This document shows positions 1 to 9,322 of a stretch of DNA of 40,814 bases, one piece after another (positions within the stretch are counted from its first letter, which is position 1; each line of letters begins with the position of its first letter). Location: the NCBI GenBank assembly GCA_027306585.1, contig DAHUZJ010000100.1:1-40814 (forward strand), written 5' to 3'. Under the pieces are notes generated by a model, which was not told where the DNA came from, made no database searches, and saw only the letters and a list, made by a program, of their open reading frames with translations. Origin of the DNA: Acidimicrobiaceae bacterium (GTDB taxonomy: Bacteria; Actinomycetota; Acidimicrobiia; Acidimicrobiales; RAAP-2). The position numbers and the translations under genes were made by a program.

Positions 1-5
1 GACCC

Positions 6-854
6 TCAGCGGCAGCGGCGGCGCAGCCGCCAGACGAGCCAGACGAGGAACAGGCCGCCGAGGACGGGCGCCAGGCGCTTGGCGATGGCGGGGCCGAGCA
101 CCCGTCCGAGGTCGACCGCCGCGGGCTCCTCCTCGGGTGCCGGCGACTGCACGAACGCGGAGGCCGCCGACGACGACGGTCCCGTCCCGGTCGCCGCACG
201 GCCGTTCCCCGACGACGGTCCCGCGGCGCTCGCCGTGCCCGTCCCGTTGGTGCCGCCCTCGGGCGCCTCGGCCTCCGGAGCCGCCGTGGCCGTCGTGGCC
301 TCAGCCGGTGCACCCCCCGCGCCGGCGCCGCCTGCCGCGCCCTCGGCTCCGCCCTCGGCACCGGCCGCAGCTGCGCCCGGCGCGCCCTCGGCACCGGCAG
401 AGCCGTTGCCGCCGGCGAGGACCGTCGTCTCGAGCGACGACACGAACTGGCCGAGCAGCTTGGTGCTCACCTCGCCGAGCACGCCCCGGCCGAACTGCGC
501 CACCCGGCCCGTGATGGCCAGGTCGGTCACGACGGTGACCTGGGTCCCCTCCCCCGCCCCGGCCAGCGTGGCGGTGATGGTGGCGGCGGCGTTGCCCTGG
601 CCCCGGGTCTCGCGTCCCTCGGCTCGCAGGACGGCGCGGTGGGCGTCGGCGTCGCGCTCGAGGAACCGCGCCGTGCCGCGGTACTCCGCCGTCACCGGTC
701 CGACCTTGACCTTCACCTTGCCCTTGTAGTTCTCGCCGTCGGACTCCTCGAGCTTCGCCCCCGGCATGCACGGTGCGATCCGCTCGAGATCCGTCAGCAC
801 CGCCCAGGCCTCGTCGACCGGGACGTCGACCGTGAACTCGTTCTTCAACTCCAC
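6..854 (-). CDS. coxG: CoxG-like SRPBCC protein with C-terminal membrane anchor
   Basis: 282 aa, GTG start preceded by a GAGGTGA-like ribosome site. Residues 1-145 form an SRPBCC/CoxG domain (start MELKNEFTVDVPVDEAW, then the CMPGA motif near residue 33). Residues about 150-245 are a low-complexity Ala/Gly/Glu/Pro linker. Residues about 250-277 are a hydrophobic segment followed by Arg-rich residues, which reads as a C-terminal membrane anchor facing the cytoplasm. In the CoxG family the protein brings CO dehydrogenase to the membrane and is linked to quinone handling; that is family knowledge, not seen here. It is the last gene of the coxS-L-M-D-E-G run, 36 nt after coxE. The enzyme here is form II, so the partner substrate is unknown. 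Confidence 0.88.
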   Translation of the reverse strand: MELKNEFTVDVPVDEAWAVLTDLERIAPCMPGAKLEESDGENYKGKVKVKVGPVTAEYRGTARFLERDADAHRAVLRAEGRETRGQGNAAATITATLAGAGEGTQVTVVTDLAITGRVAQFGRGVLGEVSTKLLGQFVSSLETTVLAGGNGSAGAEGAPGAAAAGAEGGAEGAAGGAGAGGAPAEATTATAAPEAEAPEGGTNGTGTASAAGPSSGNGRAATGTGPSSSAASAFVQSPAPEEEPAAVDLGRVLGPAIAKRLAPVLGGLFLVWLVWRLRRRCR

Positions 855-890
855 CCCGTCACCTCGGTTCGTTGCTCGCTTCCTCGCCGG

Positions 891-2108
891 TCACGCCGCT
901 GCTGCGGGAACGATCCTTTCACGTTCCACCCGCCGGGTGACACCCGCGTCCCCGTCGGCCGTGCCGAGGAGGGCCACCAGCGCCTCGAGGGACGCGAGCG
1001 AGTGCCCTTCCACGAACTCGTCGACGTAGGGCAGGGCGGCCGCCATCCCGCGCACCAGCGGCGCGTACCCCGGCGACGCCTTGAGCGGGTTCACCCACAC
1101 GATCCGGTGCGCCACCCGTGCGAGGCGCCCCATCTCGGTGGCCAGCTGCCCGGGGTCACCCCGGTCCCAGCCGTCCGAGAGGATGACGACGACCGCGCCG
1201 CGGGCCATGCCGCGGACGCCCCAGCGGTCGTTGAACTGGCGGAGCGCCTCGCCGAGCCGCGTGCCCCCGGACCAGTCGGGCACGGCGGCGGCGGCGGCGG
1301 CCAGCGCTGCGTCCGGGTCTCGGACGGCGAGCGACCGGCTGATGCGGGTGAGGCGGCTCCCCATCGTGAAGGCCTCGACCCGGGGGCGTCCCGCCACCAC
1401 GACGTGGAGGAAGCGCACGAGGGCTCGCGAGTAGGGCGCCATCGAGCCGCTGACGTCGCACAGGAAGATCAGGCGGCGGGGCCGTTCGGTGGGCCCCCGT
1501 CGCTCGAACCGCACCGCCTCGCCTCCGGTGCGCAGGGCCCGTCGCACCGTGCGGCGCAGGTCCACCGCCGGGGCGCGCGGCCCGGCCGGCCGGCGACGGC
1601 GGCTGGGACGGGTGGGTCCGACGCCCCGCACGACCGAGAGGAGCCGCCACAGCTCAGCGAGCTCCTCCGGCGTGCATGCGGCGAAGTCCTTGTGCCGCAG
1701 GACCTCCGTGGGGCTGTAGCGAAGGTGCACGACGGGACGGACCTCGCCCTCCTCCTCGGCGGCCTGCCCGGTGTCCTCGTCGCCGTCGTCCTCGTCGACC
1801 ACGACCGTGACCGGCTCGGACGCCACCACCTCGGTCGCCGGACCGGGCCGCCCCACCCAAAACGCGGCGAAGGCGGCATCGTAGGCGGCCACGTCCTCGG
1901 GCCGTCGGACGAGGGTCGCCCGGCCTGCCCAGTAGACGCGGTCGCGGTGCTCGAGCCCCACCGCGGCCAGCGCCTCGGCGTAGTGCACGACCGCGTCCCC
2001 GGGGACACGCAACCCACTGCCGCGCAGCACTCGGGCGAAGGTGACCGCCAACCGGTCGGCGCCGGCTGCCTCGGCGGTCCCGGCACCACCCTTCGACGCC
2101 GGGGTCAC
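891..2108 (-). CDS. coxE: CoxE-like VWA-domain maturation protein
   Basis: 405 aa, GTG start. The C-terminal half holds a von Willebrand factor A domain with the MIDAS motif DVSGS at residues 218-222, and later T and D residues in GGTRLGEAL and ILSDGWDRGD. The N-terminal half (about 1-200) is the family's helical region with an acidic patch around residues 105-122 and a basic stretch at 167-178. CoxE works with the MoxR-type ATPase CoxD in post-translational assembly of the active site of Mo hydroxylases (family knowledge). It starts 7 nt after the coxD stop, so the two are almost certainly co-translated. Confidence 0.9.
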   Translation of the reverse strand: MTPASKGGAGTAEAAGADRLAVTFARVLRGSGLRVPGDAVVHYAEALAAVGLEHRDRVYWAGRATLVRRPEDVAAYDAAFAAFWVGRPGPATEVVASEPVTVVVDEDDGDEDTGQAAEEEGEVRPVVHLRYSPTEVLRHKDFAACTPEELAELWRLLSVVRGVGPTRPSRRRRPAGPRAPAVDLRRTVRRALRTGGEAVRFERRGPTERPRRLIFLCDVSGSMAPYSRALVRFLHVVVAGRPRVEAFTMGSRLTRISRSLAVRDPDAALAAAAAAVPDWSGGTRLGEALRQFNDRWGVRGMARGAVVVILSDGWDRGDPGQLATEMGRLARVAHRIVWVNPLKASPGYAPLVRGMAAALPYVDEFVEGHSLASLEALVALLGTADGDAGVTRRVERERIVPAAAA

Positions 2109-2115
2109 CGCGGGC

Positions 2116-3081
2116 TCACCCGGCCCGTTGGACCGCCGCCCGGGTCAGCTCCTCCACCCCACCGGCCAGCACCCGCTCGACGTCCTCCCGGTACTTGACG
2201 GCCACGCCCAGCGTGCGGGTGACGGCCTCCTCGTCGAGCGCCGTCCGGCCGAGGGCGGCGATGGCCTCTGCCCAGTCGATGGTCTCGGCCACCCCGGGCG
2301 CCTTGTAGAGGCCCATCTCCCGCACCCGCTCGACGGCGGCCGCCACCTGGCGGCCGAGCGCCGGGGCCACCGAAGGGGCGCGAAGCGCCACGATCTGGAC
2401 CTCGAGGTCGAAGTCGGGGTGCTCCACCCAGTGGTAGAAGCACCGTCGCTTCAGGGCGTCGTGCACGTCGCGGGTGCGGTTGGAGGTGATGACCACCACC
2501 GGCGGCACGGCGGCGGTGAAGGTCCCGAGCTCGGGCACGGTGATGGAGTAGTCGGCCAGCACCTCGAGGAGGAACGCCTCGAACTCGTCGTCGGCCCGGT
2601 CGACCTCGTCGACCAGCAGGACCGGCGCTGGGGCATCGGCCGGGGCGGTGACGGCCGCCAGCAACGGCCGCCGGACGAGGAAGCGCTCCGAGAAGAGCTC
2701 GTCTTCGACGTCGGGGCCGACCGCACCGCCACCCCCGGCGGCTCGGGCCTCCGCCGTCCGCAGGTGGAGGAGCTGGCGGGCGTAGTCCCACTCGTAGACG
2801 GCTTGGGCGGCGTCGATGCCTTCGTAGCACTGGAGGCGGAGCAGCTCGCCACCCGTCCAGCGCGACAGCACCTTGGCCACCTCCGTCTTGCCCACGCCCG
2901 CCTCACCCTCCAGCAGCAGAGGGCGGTGCAGGGTCAGGGCCAGGAAGACGACGGTGGCCAGCCCCTCGTCGGCAAGGTAGCCGTGGTCGCGCAACGCGTC
3001 GCGCACCGCGTCGGGTCCCGCGATCACCGTTCTCCCGTCGGCGGCGTCCCCCTCTCCCCCGCCGGACGCCGGGTCAGCCAC
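2116..3081 (-). CDS. coxD: CoxD-like MoxR-type AAA+ ATPase
   Basis: 321 aa. I chose the GTG at 3081, which gives an 8-nt overlap with the coxM stop (GTGGCTGA). Longer in-frame starts would run deep into coxM. Walker A is GEAGVGKT at residues 59-66 and Walker B is PVLLVDE at 153-159, followed by the MoxR-type segment VVVITSNRTRDVHDALKRRC (sensor 1 and arginine region). The family acts as a chaperone-like ATPase and, with the VWA protein CoxE next door, matures the Mo/Cu or Mo centre of CO-dehydrogenase-like enzymes. It lies in the same transcript as coxS-L-M. Confidence 0.92.
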   Translation of the reverse strand: MADPASGGGEGDAADGRTVIAGPDAVRDALRDHGYLADEGLATVVFLALTLHRPLLLEGEAGVGKTEVAKVLSRWTGGELLRLQCYEGIDAAQAVYEWDYARQLLHLRTAEARAAGGGGAVGPDVEDELFSERFLVRRPLLAAVTAPADAPAPVLLVDEVDRADDEFEAFLLEVLADYSITVPELGTFTAAVPPVVVITSNRTRDVHDALKRRCFYHWVEHPDFDLEVQIVALRAPSVAPALGRQVAAAVERVREMGLYKAPGVAETIDWAEAIAALGRTALDEEAVTRTLGVAVKYREDVERVLAGGVEELTRAAVQRAG

Positions 3082-3901
3082 GCCGGGCCGTCGCCTCCTC
3101 CAGGGCTCGCCGGACGAGGACCCGCGCCAGGTGCGCTCGGTACTCGGCGCTCGCCTGGACGTCGGCCGGTGGCTCCAAGCCCTCGGCCGCCCGGCTCGCT
3201 GCCTCCTCTGCACTCGCCCCGGCGGCGAGCGCCGCTTCGACAGCCCGCGCCCGCAGCGGGGTCGGGCCCATGTTGACGAGGGCCACCCGGGACGAGCCGT
3301 TGACCGATGCCGCCACGCCGACGATCGCCCAGTCCTGGGCCCGCCGGTTGAACTTCTGGAAGGCCCAGCCGCCGCCCGACTTCGGCACCCGGATCTCGGT
3401 CAGCATCTCGTCGGGGGCCATCGCGGTCTCGAGGAACCCCTGGAAGAAGTCCTCGGCGGCCAGCTCCCGGTGGCCCTGCGGCCCCTGGACGACGAAGCTG
3501 CCCCCAAGGGCGAGCACCGCCGCCGGGAGGTCCGACGCGGGGTCGCCGTGGGCCACCGAGCCGCCGATCGTCCCCCGGTGGCGGACCTGCGGGTCGCCCA
3601 CCTGCCCGGCCACGTGCGAGAGGAGGGGGGCGTGCTCGCGCGCCACCGGTGCCGCCTCCAGGTCACAGTGGCGGGTGAGGGCCCCGATGGCGACGTGGTC
3701 GCCGTCCTCGCGCACGTAGGACAGCTCGGCGAGCCGTCCGACGTCCACCAGGACGGTCGGGGTGGCGAGCCGCAGCTTCATGAGCGGCAGCAGCGAATGG
3801 CCACCGGCCAGGAGCTTGCGCTCGTCGGGGTCCTCCGCCAGCAGGGCGACGGCTTCGTCGACCGAACCAGCCCGTCGGTACTCGAACGGCGCCGGGATCA
3901 C
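3074..3901 (-). CDS. coxM: CoxM-like FAD-binding medium subunit
   Basis: 275 aa, GTG start at 3901 overlapping the coxL stop by GTGA. The protein begins [17 protein letters not shown], the usual start of CoxM proteins. FAD-binding motifs are AGGHS at residues 32-36 and TIGGSVAHGDPASD at 111-124, both typical of the vanillyl-alcohol-oxidase-type FAD domain. The C-terminal CO_deh_flav_C domain covers about 175-275. It passes electrons from the CoxS 2Fe-2S clusters to FAD and then to the acceptor. It lies between coxL and coxD with overlaps at both ends. Confidence 0.93.
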   Translation of the reverse strand: MIPAPFEYRRAGSVDEAVALLAEDPDERKLLAGGHSLLPLMKLRLATPTVLVDVGRLAELSYVREDGDHVAIGALTRHCDLEAAPVAREHAPLLSHVAGQVGDPQVRHRGTIGGSVAHGDPASDLPAAVLALGGSFVVQGPQGHRELAAEDFFQGFLETAMAPDEMLTEIRVPKSGGGWAFQKFNRRAQDWAIVGVAASVNGSSRVALVNMGPTPLRARAVEAALAAGASAEEAASRAAEGLEPPADVQASAEYRAHLARVLVRRALEEATARRG

Positions 3902-6302
3902 GCCGCACCTCCTTCGCTCGTCGGGATGCCGGCACCCGAGCGGGCGGCGCCCTCGAGGGCGCGCCAGACCCGTTCGGGGGTGACCGGCATGTCCAGGTCC
4001 GTGACCCCCAGCGGGGCCAGGGCGTCGATCACGGCGTTGACCACCGCCGGGGTGGACGCGATGGTGCCGGCCTCGCCGATGCCCTTCACCCCGAGGGGGT
4101 TCGAGGGGCTCGGCGTCACGGTGCGGCCGACGGTGAAGCTCGGCAGCTCGCACGCCGACGGCACCAGGTAGTCGCCGAGGCCGGTCGTGAGCAGGTTGCC
4201 GGCGGCGTCGTAGACGGCCTCTTCCCACAGGGCCTGCCCGACCCCCTGGGCGATCCCGCCGTGCACCTGGCCGTCGACGATCAACGGGTTGATCTGGTTG
4301 CCGCAGTCGTCGACCGCCGTGTACCGGACGAGGTCCACCCGCCCCGTCTCGGTGTCCACCTCCACGACCGCCACGTGCGTGCCGAACGGGAAGGTGAAGT
4401 TGGTGGGGTCGAACGTGACCGACGCCTCTAGGTTGGGCTCCATGCCCTCGGGGAGGTCGTGGGCCGTGAAGGCGTCGAAGGCCAGCTGCCCCATCGCCAC
4501 CGAGCGGGTCGGCGACCCCTTGACGGCGAGCTCGCCACCGTGGAGCTCGAGGTCCTCGGGGGCGCACTCGAGCTGATGGGCGGCGAGGAGGCGTGCCTTG
4601 TCGACCACCCGATCGGCCGCCATGGCGATGGCCGTCCCCCCGACCGACAGCGACCGGGAGCCGTAGGTGTCCATCCCGAACGGTGAGAGCGCCGTGTCGG
4701 AGTGCAGCACCTCGACGTCCTCGGGGCTCACCCCGAGCTTGTCGGCCACGATCATCGACCAGGAGGTGACGTGCCCCTGCCCGTGCGGGGACGCCCCGGA
4801 GACGACCTGGACCTTGCCCGTCGGCAGCATCCGGACGGTCGCCGCCTCCCAGCCGCCGGCGGCGTAGCGCAGCGACGCCAGCACGCGGGACGGCGCCAGT
4901 CCGCACATCTCGACGTACGACGACAGGCCGATGCCGAGCAGCCGGCGGTCGCCGTGCTCGCGCCGACGCGCCTGCTCGGCCCGGAGATCCCCGTAGCCGG
5001 CCAGCTCCAGCGCCATGTCGAGCGCCCGGGCGTACTCCCCGCTGTCGAAGACCAGCCCGGCCGACGACGTGTAGGGGAACCGCTCCGGTGCGATGAAGTT
5101 GCGCCGCCGGATCTCCACGGGGTCGAGGCCCAGCCGCCGGCCCAGGGCGTCGATGGCCCGCTCGATGGCATAGGTGGCCTCGGGCCGCCCGGCGCCGCGG
5201 TAGGCGTCAGTCGGGGTCTTGTTGGTGAAGACGCCGATGCACTCGAAGGAGTAGGCAGCCACGTCGTACACCCCGTGGTACAGGAAGGCGCCGAGGATCG
5301 GGATGCCTGGGGTGACCAGCTGGTGGTAGGCGCCCATGTCCGCCAGGATCCGGGCCCGGACCGCGGTCACCTTCCCGTCGGCGTCGGCGGCCAGCTCGAT
5401 GGTCTGGACCTGTCCGCGCCCGTGGATGGTGGCCACGGCGCCCTCCGAGCGCTCCTCGTTCCAGCGCACCGGCCGGCGGAGCGTGCGGGCCAGGACGACA
5501 CACAGCAGCTCCTCGGCGTAGACGTTCAGCTTCGAGCCGAACCCACCGCCGACGGCCGGGGCCACGATCCGCAGGCGGCTCTCCGGCACGCCGGCCGTGA
5601 CGCCCACCATCGTGCGGAGGATGTGGGGGATCTGGGTGGCCGAGTAGACCACCAGCTCGCCGCCGAAGGGCTGGGGCACCACGCACACCCCGCGGGGCTC
5701 CATGGCCGCCGGGATGAGGCGCTGCTGGACGTAGCGCTCCGACACGGTGACCGCCGCCTCGGCGAACGCCCGCTCGACGGCCGCCGGGTCGGGGGTGAGC
5801 TCCCAGGTGTAGCTGCGGTTCGACGCCAGGGCGCTGTGGGCTGCCACCCGGTCGGCCGCCGCCTCCTCGAGGTCGAGGGCGGCGGGCAGCACCTCGTAGG
5901 CGACGTCGACGGCCGCGGCCGCGTCCTGGGCCTGGGCCCGGGTGGCCGCCACGACCACCGCCACGCCGTCGCCCACATAGGCCGTCTCCTCGACGGCCAG
6001 CGGGTAGTGGGGGGGCGACACCATGTCCTCGGTCACCGGCCAGGCGCACGGCATCGGCGCCGCCCATTGGCCCGCGAGGTCCACCCCGCTGAAGGCGGCG
6101 ACCACCCCCGGCATCGACCGGGCGGCCTCGAGGTCGACCGACACGATGCGAGCGTGGGCGTGGGGGCTCCGCACCATCACCAGGTGGAGCGCTCCGGGGA
6201 CGGCCAGGTCGTCCACGTAGCGGGCCTCCCCGGAGAGGAGGGCGGGGTCCTCGCGCCGCAGCAGCCGGGTGCCCACGACCCCGGCGCCGGCGGCGGTCAC
6301 GG

Positions 6303-6306
<4 letters not shown>
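3898..6306 (-). CDS. coxL: Molybdopterin hydroxylase large subunit, CoxL form II type
   Basis: 802 aa with the GTG at 6306, which overlaps the coxS stop (GTGA); a second GTG two codons on is possible. The fold follows the xanthine oxidase large-subunit layout: a domain starting [22 protein letters not shown], then the molybdopterin-binding half. The active-site loop reads AYRGAGR at residues 368-374, the form II signature, not the AYRCSFR of true CO-oxidising form I enzymes, so the copper-binding Cys is absent. The catalytic Glu is in GIGEAGT (E745). The natural substrate of form II enzymes is generally unproven; an aldehyde, purine or other hydroxylation substrate is as likely as CO. Its partners CoxS and CoxM overlap it on either side. 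Confidence 0.92.
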
Positions 6307-6776
<470 letters not shown>

Positions 6777-6833
6777 CACGTCCTCCCCTCTCGGCCGCAC
6801 GATCGGCCGACGTTGGTCATTAGTAGCACCGCC

Positions 6834-6873
6834 ACGGCGCCGTTGCTACGGCGCCTGTCGCCAACGGCGCCGT
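6834..6873. repeat. Inverted repeat with palindromic arms between the two large-subunit transcripts
   Basis: The 10-bp palindrome ACGGCGCCGT occurs at 6834-6843 and 6864-6873, with a third imperfect copy (ACGGCGCCTG) at 6848-6857. The outer copies also form a 12-bp inverted repeat (ACGGCGCCGTTG / CAACGGCGCCGT) around a 16-nt loop. It lies directly after the stop of the 6877-9180 gene and 58 nt before coxS, so it could be a U-less terminator, an mRNA stabiliser, or an operator for coxS. Confidence 0.6.
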
Positions 6874-6876
6874 AGG

Positions 6877-9180
6877 TCACGGCGCGGCGCCGGGCACGCC
6901 GGCGTCGCGCAGTGCCTGCCACACCTTCATCGGGCCGAGCGGCAGGTCCACGTGGGTCACCCCGTACGGGGCGAGCGCGTCGAGGACGGCGTTCTGGATG
7001 GCCGGCGTGGCACCGACCGTGCCGGCCTCCCCCACGCCCTTCATGCCGAGCGGGTTGCGCGGCGTGGGGGTGACGGTGTGCCCCAGCTCGTAGCTCGGCA
7101 CCTCGGCGGCAGTCGGTGCGCCGTACTCGATCAGGGTCGGTGCCCGCGGATTGCCCAGCTCGTCGAACGAGACCTCCTCGAAGAGCGCCTGGGCGATGCC
7201 CTGGAGCAGCCCGCCGTGGACCTGGCCGGCCACGATGATCGGGTTGAGGATCCGGCCACAGTCGTCCACCGCCACGATGCGCCGGAGCTCCACCCGCCCG
7301 GTCTCGGTGTCGACCTCGACCACCGCGAGGTGGGCGCCGAAGGGGTAGGTGCCGTCCGCCTGGTCGAAGTCCTCCTCGGCGAAGAGCCCGTCGTCGCCGA
7401 GCACGGTCCGGCCGGCGTCGGTCTCGGCGTGGCGGGCCACGTCGGCCCACGACAGGCTGCGCGACGGCACCCCGGCCACCGCGAACTGCCCCTCGGCGAG
7501 CACCACGTCCTCCTCGGCCGCCTCGAGTGCGTCGGCGGCGAGCTGCCGAGCCCGCTCGACGACGGCCTGGCCGGCCACCAGCGCGGCGCTCCCGCCCAGC
7601 TGGCCCGACCGGGAGCCGAACGTCCCGGTGCCCCGCGGGACGACGGCGGTGTCGGAGTGGACGACCTCGATCCGGTCCAGCGGCACCTGGAGGGCGTCCG
7701 CCAGCACCTGCGAGAAGGTCGTCACGTGCCCCTGCCCGTGGGGCGAGGCCCCGGTCACGCAGACGACGTGGCCGTCGGGGGCGATGCGCACCGACCCGTA
7801 CTCGGACCCGGTGCCGCTGACCTCCACGAAGGTCGAGACCCCGATGCCGAGCTGGACCCGGTCGCCAGCCGCTCGGCGCGCCGCCTGCTCGGCCCGCAAG
7901 CCGTCGTAGCCGGCCTCCTTGACGAGCTCCTCCAGGGCGCCGAGGTAGTCGCCGCTGTCGTAGCTGGCGCCCGTCGGGGTGACGTAGGGAAAGTCCTCCG
8001 GCCGCAAGAGGTTCCGGCGGCGCAGCTCGACCGGGTCCATCTCGAGCTCACCGGCCAGCAGGTCCATGGCCCGCTCCAGCATGGCCGCCGCCTCGGGGCG
8101 GCCGGCGCCCCGGTAGGGGCCGACCGGCGGGGTGTTGGTCACCACGCCGAGCGCCGTCAGCTCCATGTTGGGGATGCGGTACACGCCGTTCGCCATGAGC
8201 CGGCTCGTGGCGAACGCGATCGCACCCCGCCACGGGTACGCCCCGAACTCGGTGACCATCCGTGCCCGCATCCCGACCAGGGTGCCGTCCCGCCGCGCGC
8301 CCAGCTCCACGTCCTGCACGGCGCCGCGTCCCTGGCTCATGGCGAGGAGGTTCTCCGAGCGGGTCTCGATGTGGCGCACGGGCCGGCCCAGCCGGTCGGC
8401 GAGGGCGGCCACGATGACCTGCTCGGGATAGACGCCGCCCTTGGCGCCGAAGCCGCCACCGACGGCCGGCACGACCACCCGCACGCGGTCGCGGTCCCGA
8501 CCGAGGGCCCGGCACACGGCGCCGAGCACCTGGAAGGGCGACTGGCTGCTCACCCAGCACACGAGGCGTCCGTCCTCGTCCGGGTAGGCGAGGGTCCCGT
8601 TGGGCTCCAGAGGGACGGCGGCCAACCGCTGGTTGACGAACCGCCCCCGCACCACGACATCCGCCCCCGCCAATGGGTCGGCGTCGCCGCCGAGGTGGGC
8701 CTCGCGCACCACGTTGGACCCGAGCTCGGGGAACAGGACGGGGGCGTCCGGCTCCAGGGCGGCGAGCGGGTCCACCACCGCCGGCTCGTCCTCGATGTCG
8801 GCGACGACGAGCTCGGCGGCGTCGACGGCCTGGGCGTAGGTCTCGGCCACCACCGCGGCCACCGCTTCGCCCACGTGGCGGACACGGTCGGTGGTGAGAC
8901 AGGGGCGAAAGATCTCCGCCCGGGAGCCCGGCGGGAGGGGGGGGAACTCGCCGATGCCGGGCAACCCGAGGTCGGCACCCGTGAACACGCCCACCACCCC
9001 CGGCATCTCGAGCGCCTCGCTCACGTCGATCCCGGCCAGCCGGCCGTGGGCGATGTGGGACCGCACGAACACGACGTGAGTGGTGCCGGGCCGCTCGAGG
9101 TCGGCCACGTACTTGGCCACCCCCCGCAGCAACGGATCGTCCTCCAACCGGGCCACCGGGAAGCCGAACAAGGTCTGCAT
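6877..9180 (-). CDS. Second, orphan form II CoxL-type large subunit
   Basis: 767 aa with the ATG at 9180 (MQTLFGFPVARLEDDPLLRG); an in-frame GTG at 9207 is the alternative. It is a full-length paralogue of the 3898-6306 large subunit. The substrate loop is PYRGAGR at residues 355-361 and the catalytic Glu is E718 in GVGEAGT. The molybdopterin contact segments ([27 protein letters not shown]) are conserved, so it looks active. No small or medium subunit lies beside it on its upstream side. It either shares CoxS and CoxM encoded downstream or gives the operon two alternative catalytic chains. It is divergent from marR, with 142 nt between the starts. A weak TACGCA box lies 6 nt before the ATG. 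Confidence 0.9.
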   Translation of the reverse strand: MQTLFGFPVARLEDDPLLRGVAKYVADLERPGTTHVVFVRSHIAHGRLAGIDVSEALEMPGVVGVFTGADLGLPGIGEFPPLPPGSRAEIFRPCLTTDRVRHVGEAVAAVVAETYAQAVDAAELVVADIEDEPAVVDPLAALEPDAPVLFPELGSNVVREAHLGGDADPLAGADVVVRGRFVNQRLAAVPLEPNGTLAYPDEDGRLVCWVSSQSPFQVLGAVCRALGRDRDRVRVVVPAVGGGFGAKGGVYPEQVIVAALADRLGRPVRHIETRSENLLAMSQGRGAVQDVELGARRDGTLVGMRARMVTEFGAYPWRGAIAFATSRLMANGVYRIPNMELTALGVVTNTPPVGPYRGAGRPEAAAMLERAMDLLAGELEMDPVELRRRNLLRPEDFPYVTPTGASYDSGDYLGALEELVKEAGYDGLRAEQAARRAAGDRVQLGIGVSTFVEVSGTGSEYGSVRIAPDGHVVCVTGASPHGQGHVTTFSQVLADALQVPLDRIEVVHSDTAVVPRGTGTFGSRSGQLGGSAALVAGQAVVERARQLAADALEAAEEDVVLAEGQFAVAGVPSRSLSWADVARHAETDAGRTVLGDDGLFAEEDFDQADGTYPFGAHLAVVEVDTETGRVELRRIVAVDDCGRILNPIIVAGQVHGGLLQGIAQALFEEVSFDELGNPRAPTLIEYGAPTAAEVPSYELGHTVTPTPRNPLGMKGVGEAGTVGATPAIQNAVLDALAPYGVTHVDLPLGPMKVWQALRDAGVPGAAP

Positions 9181-9283
9181 GCTCCCTGCGTACCAGGTCG
9201 GCGGCACTCGCCGCCAGCAATGCCGACGGCCGGCGTCGTGACGGGGCCCCGGCGACGGCCGCCGGACACGGTGTCGCCGTCAA

Positions 9284-9302
9284 TTGTTCGATGATCGAAC
9301 AA
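9284..9302. promoter_or_regulatory. Perfect 19-bp palindrome, likely MarR operator
   Basis: TTGTTCGATGATCGAACAA is a perfect palindrome with 9-bp arms around a central G. It sits 21-39 nt before the marR start codon, covering the -35 and spacer region of the promoter (TTCGAT at 9287-9292 is 17 nt before the TAGCTT box). Size and symmetry match MarR-family operators, which usually autoregulate. It is also about 105-125 nt upstream of the divergent 6877-9180 gene. Confidence 0.75.
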
Positions 9303-9309
9303 CCTCCGC

Positions 9310-9315
9310 TAGCTT
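9310..9315 (+). promoter_or_regulatory. -10 box TAGCTT of leaderless marR promoter
   Basis: TAGCTT lies 7 nt before the marR ATG and no purine-rich ribosome site is present (CCTCCTC precedes the ATG). This points to transcription starting at or next to the start codon. Confidence 0.55.
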
Positions 9316-9322
9316 CCTCCTC

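Noticed and set aside
639..2198. 519-codon plus-strand open frame over coxE and coxG
   Set aside because: No recognisable domain; antisense to convincing CoxE and CoxG sequences.
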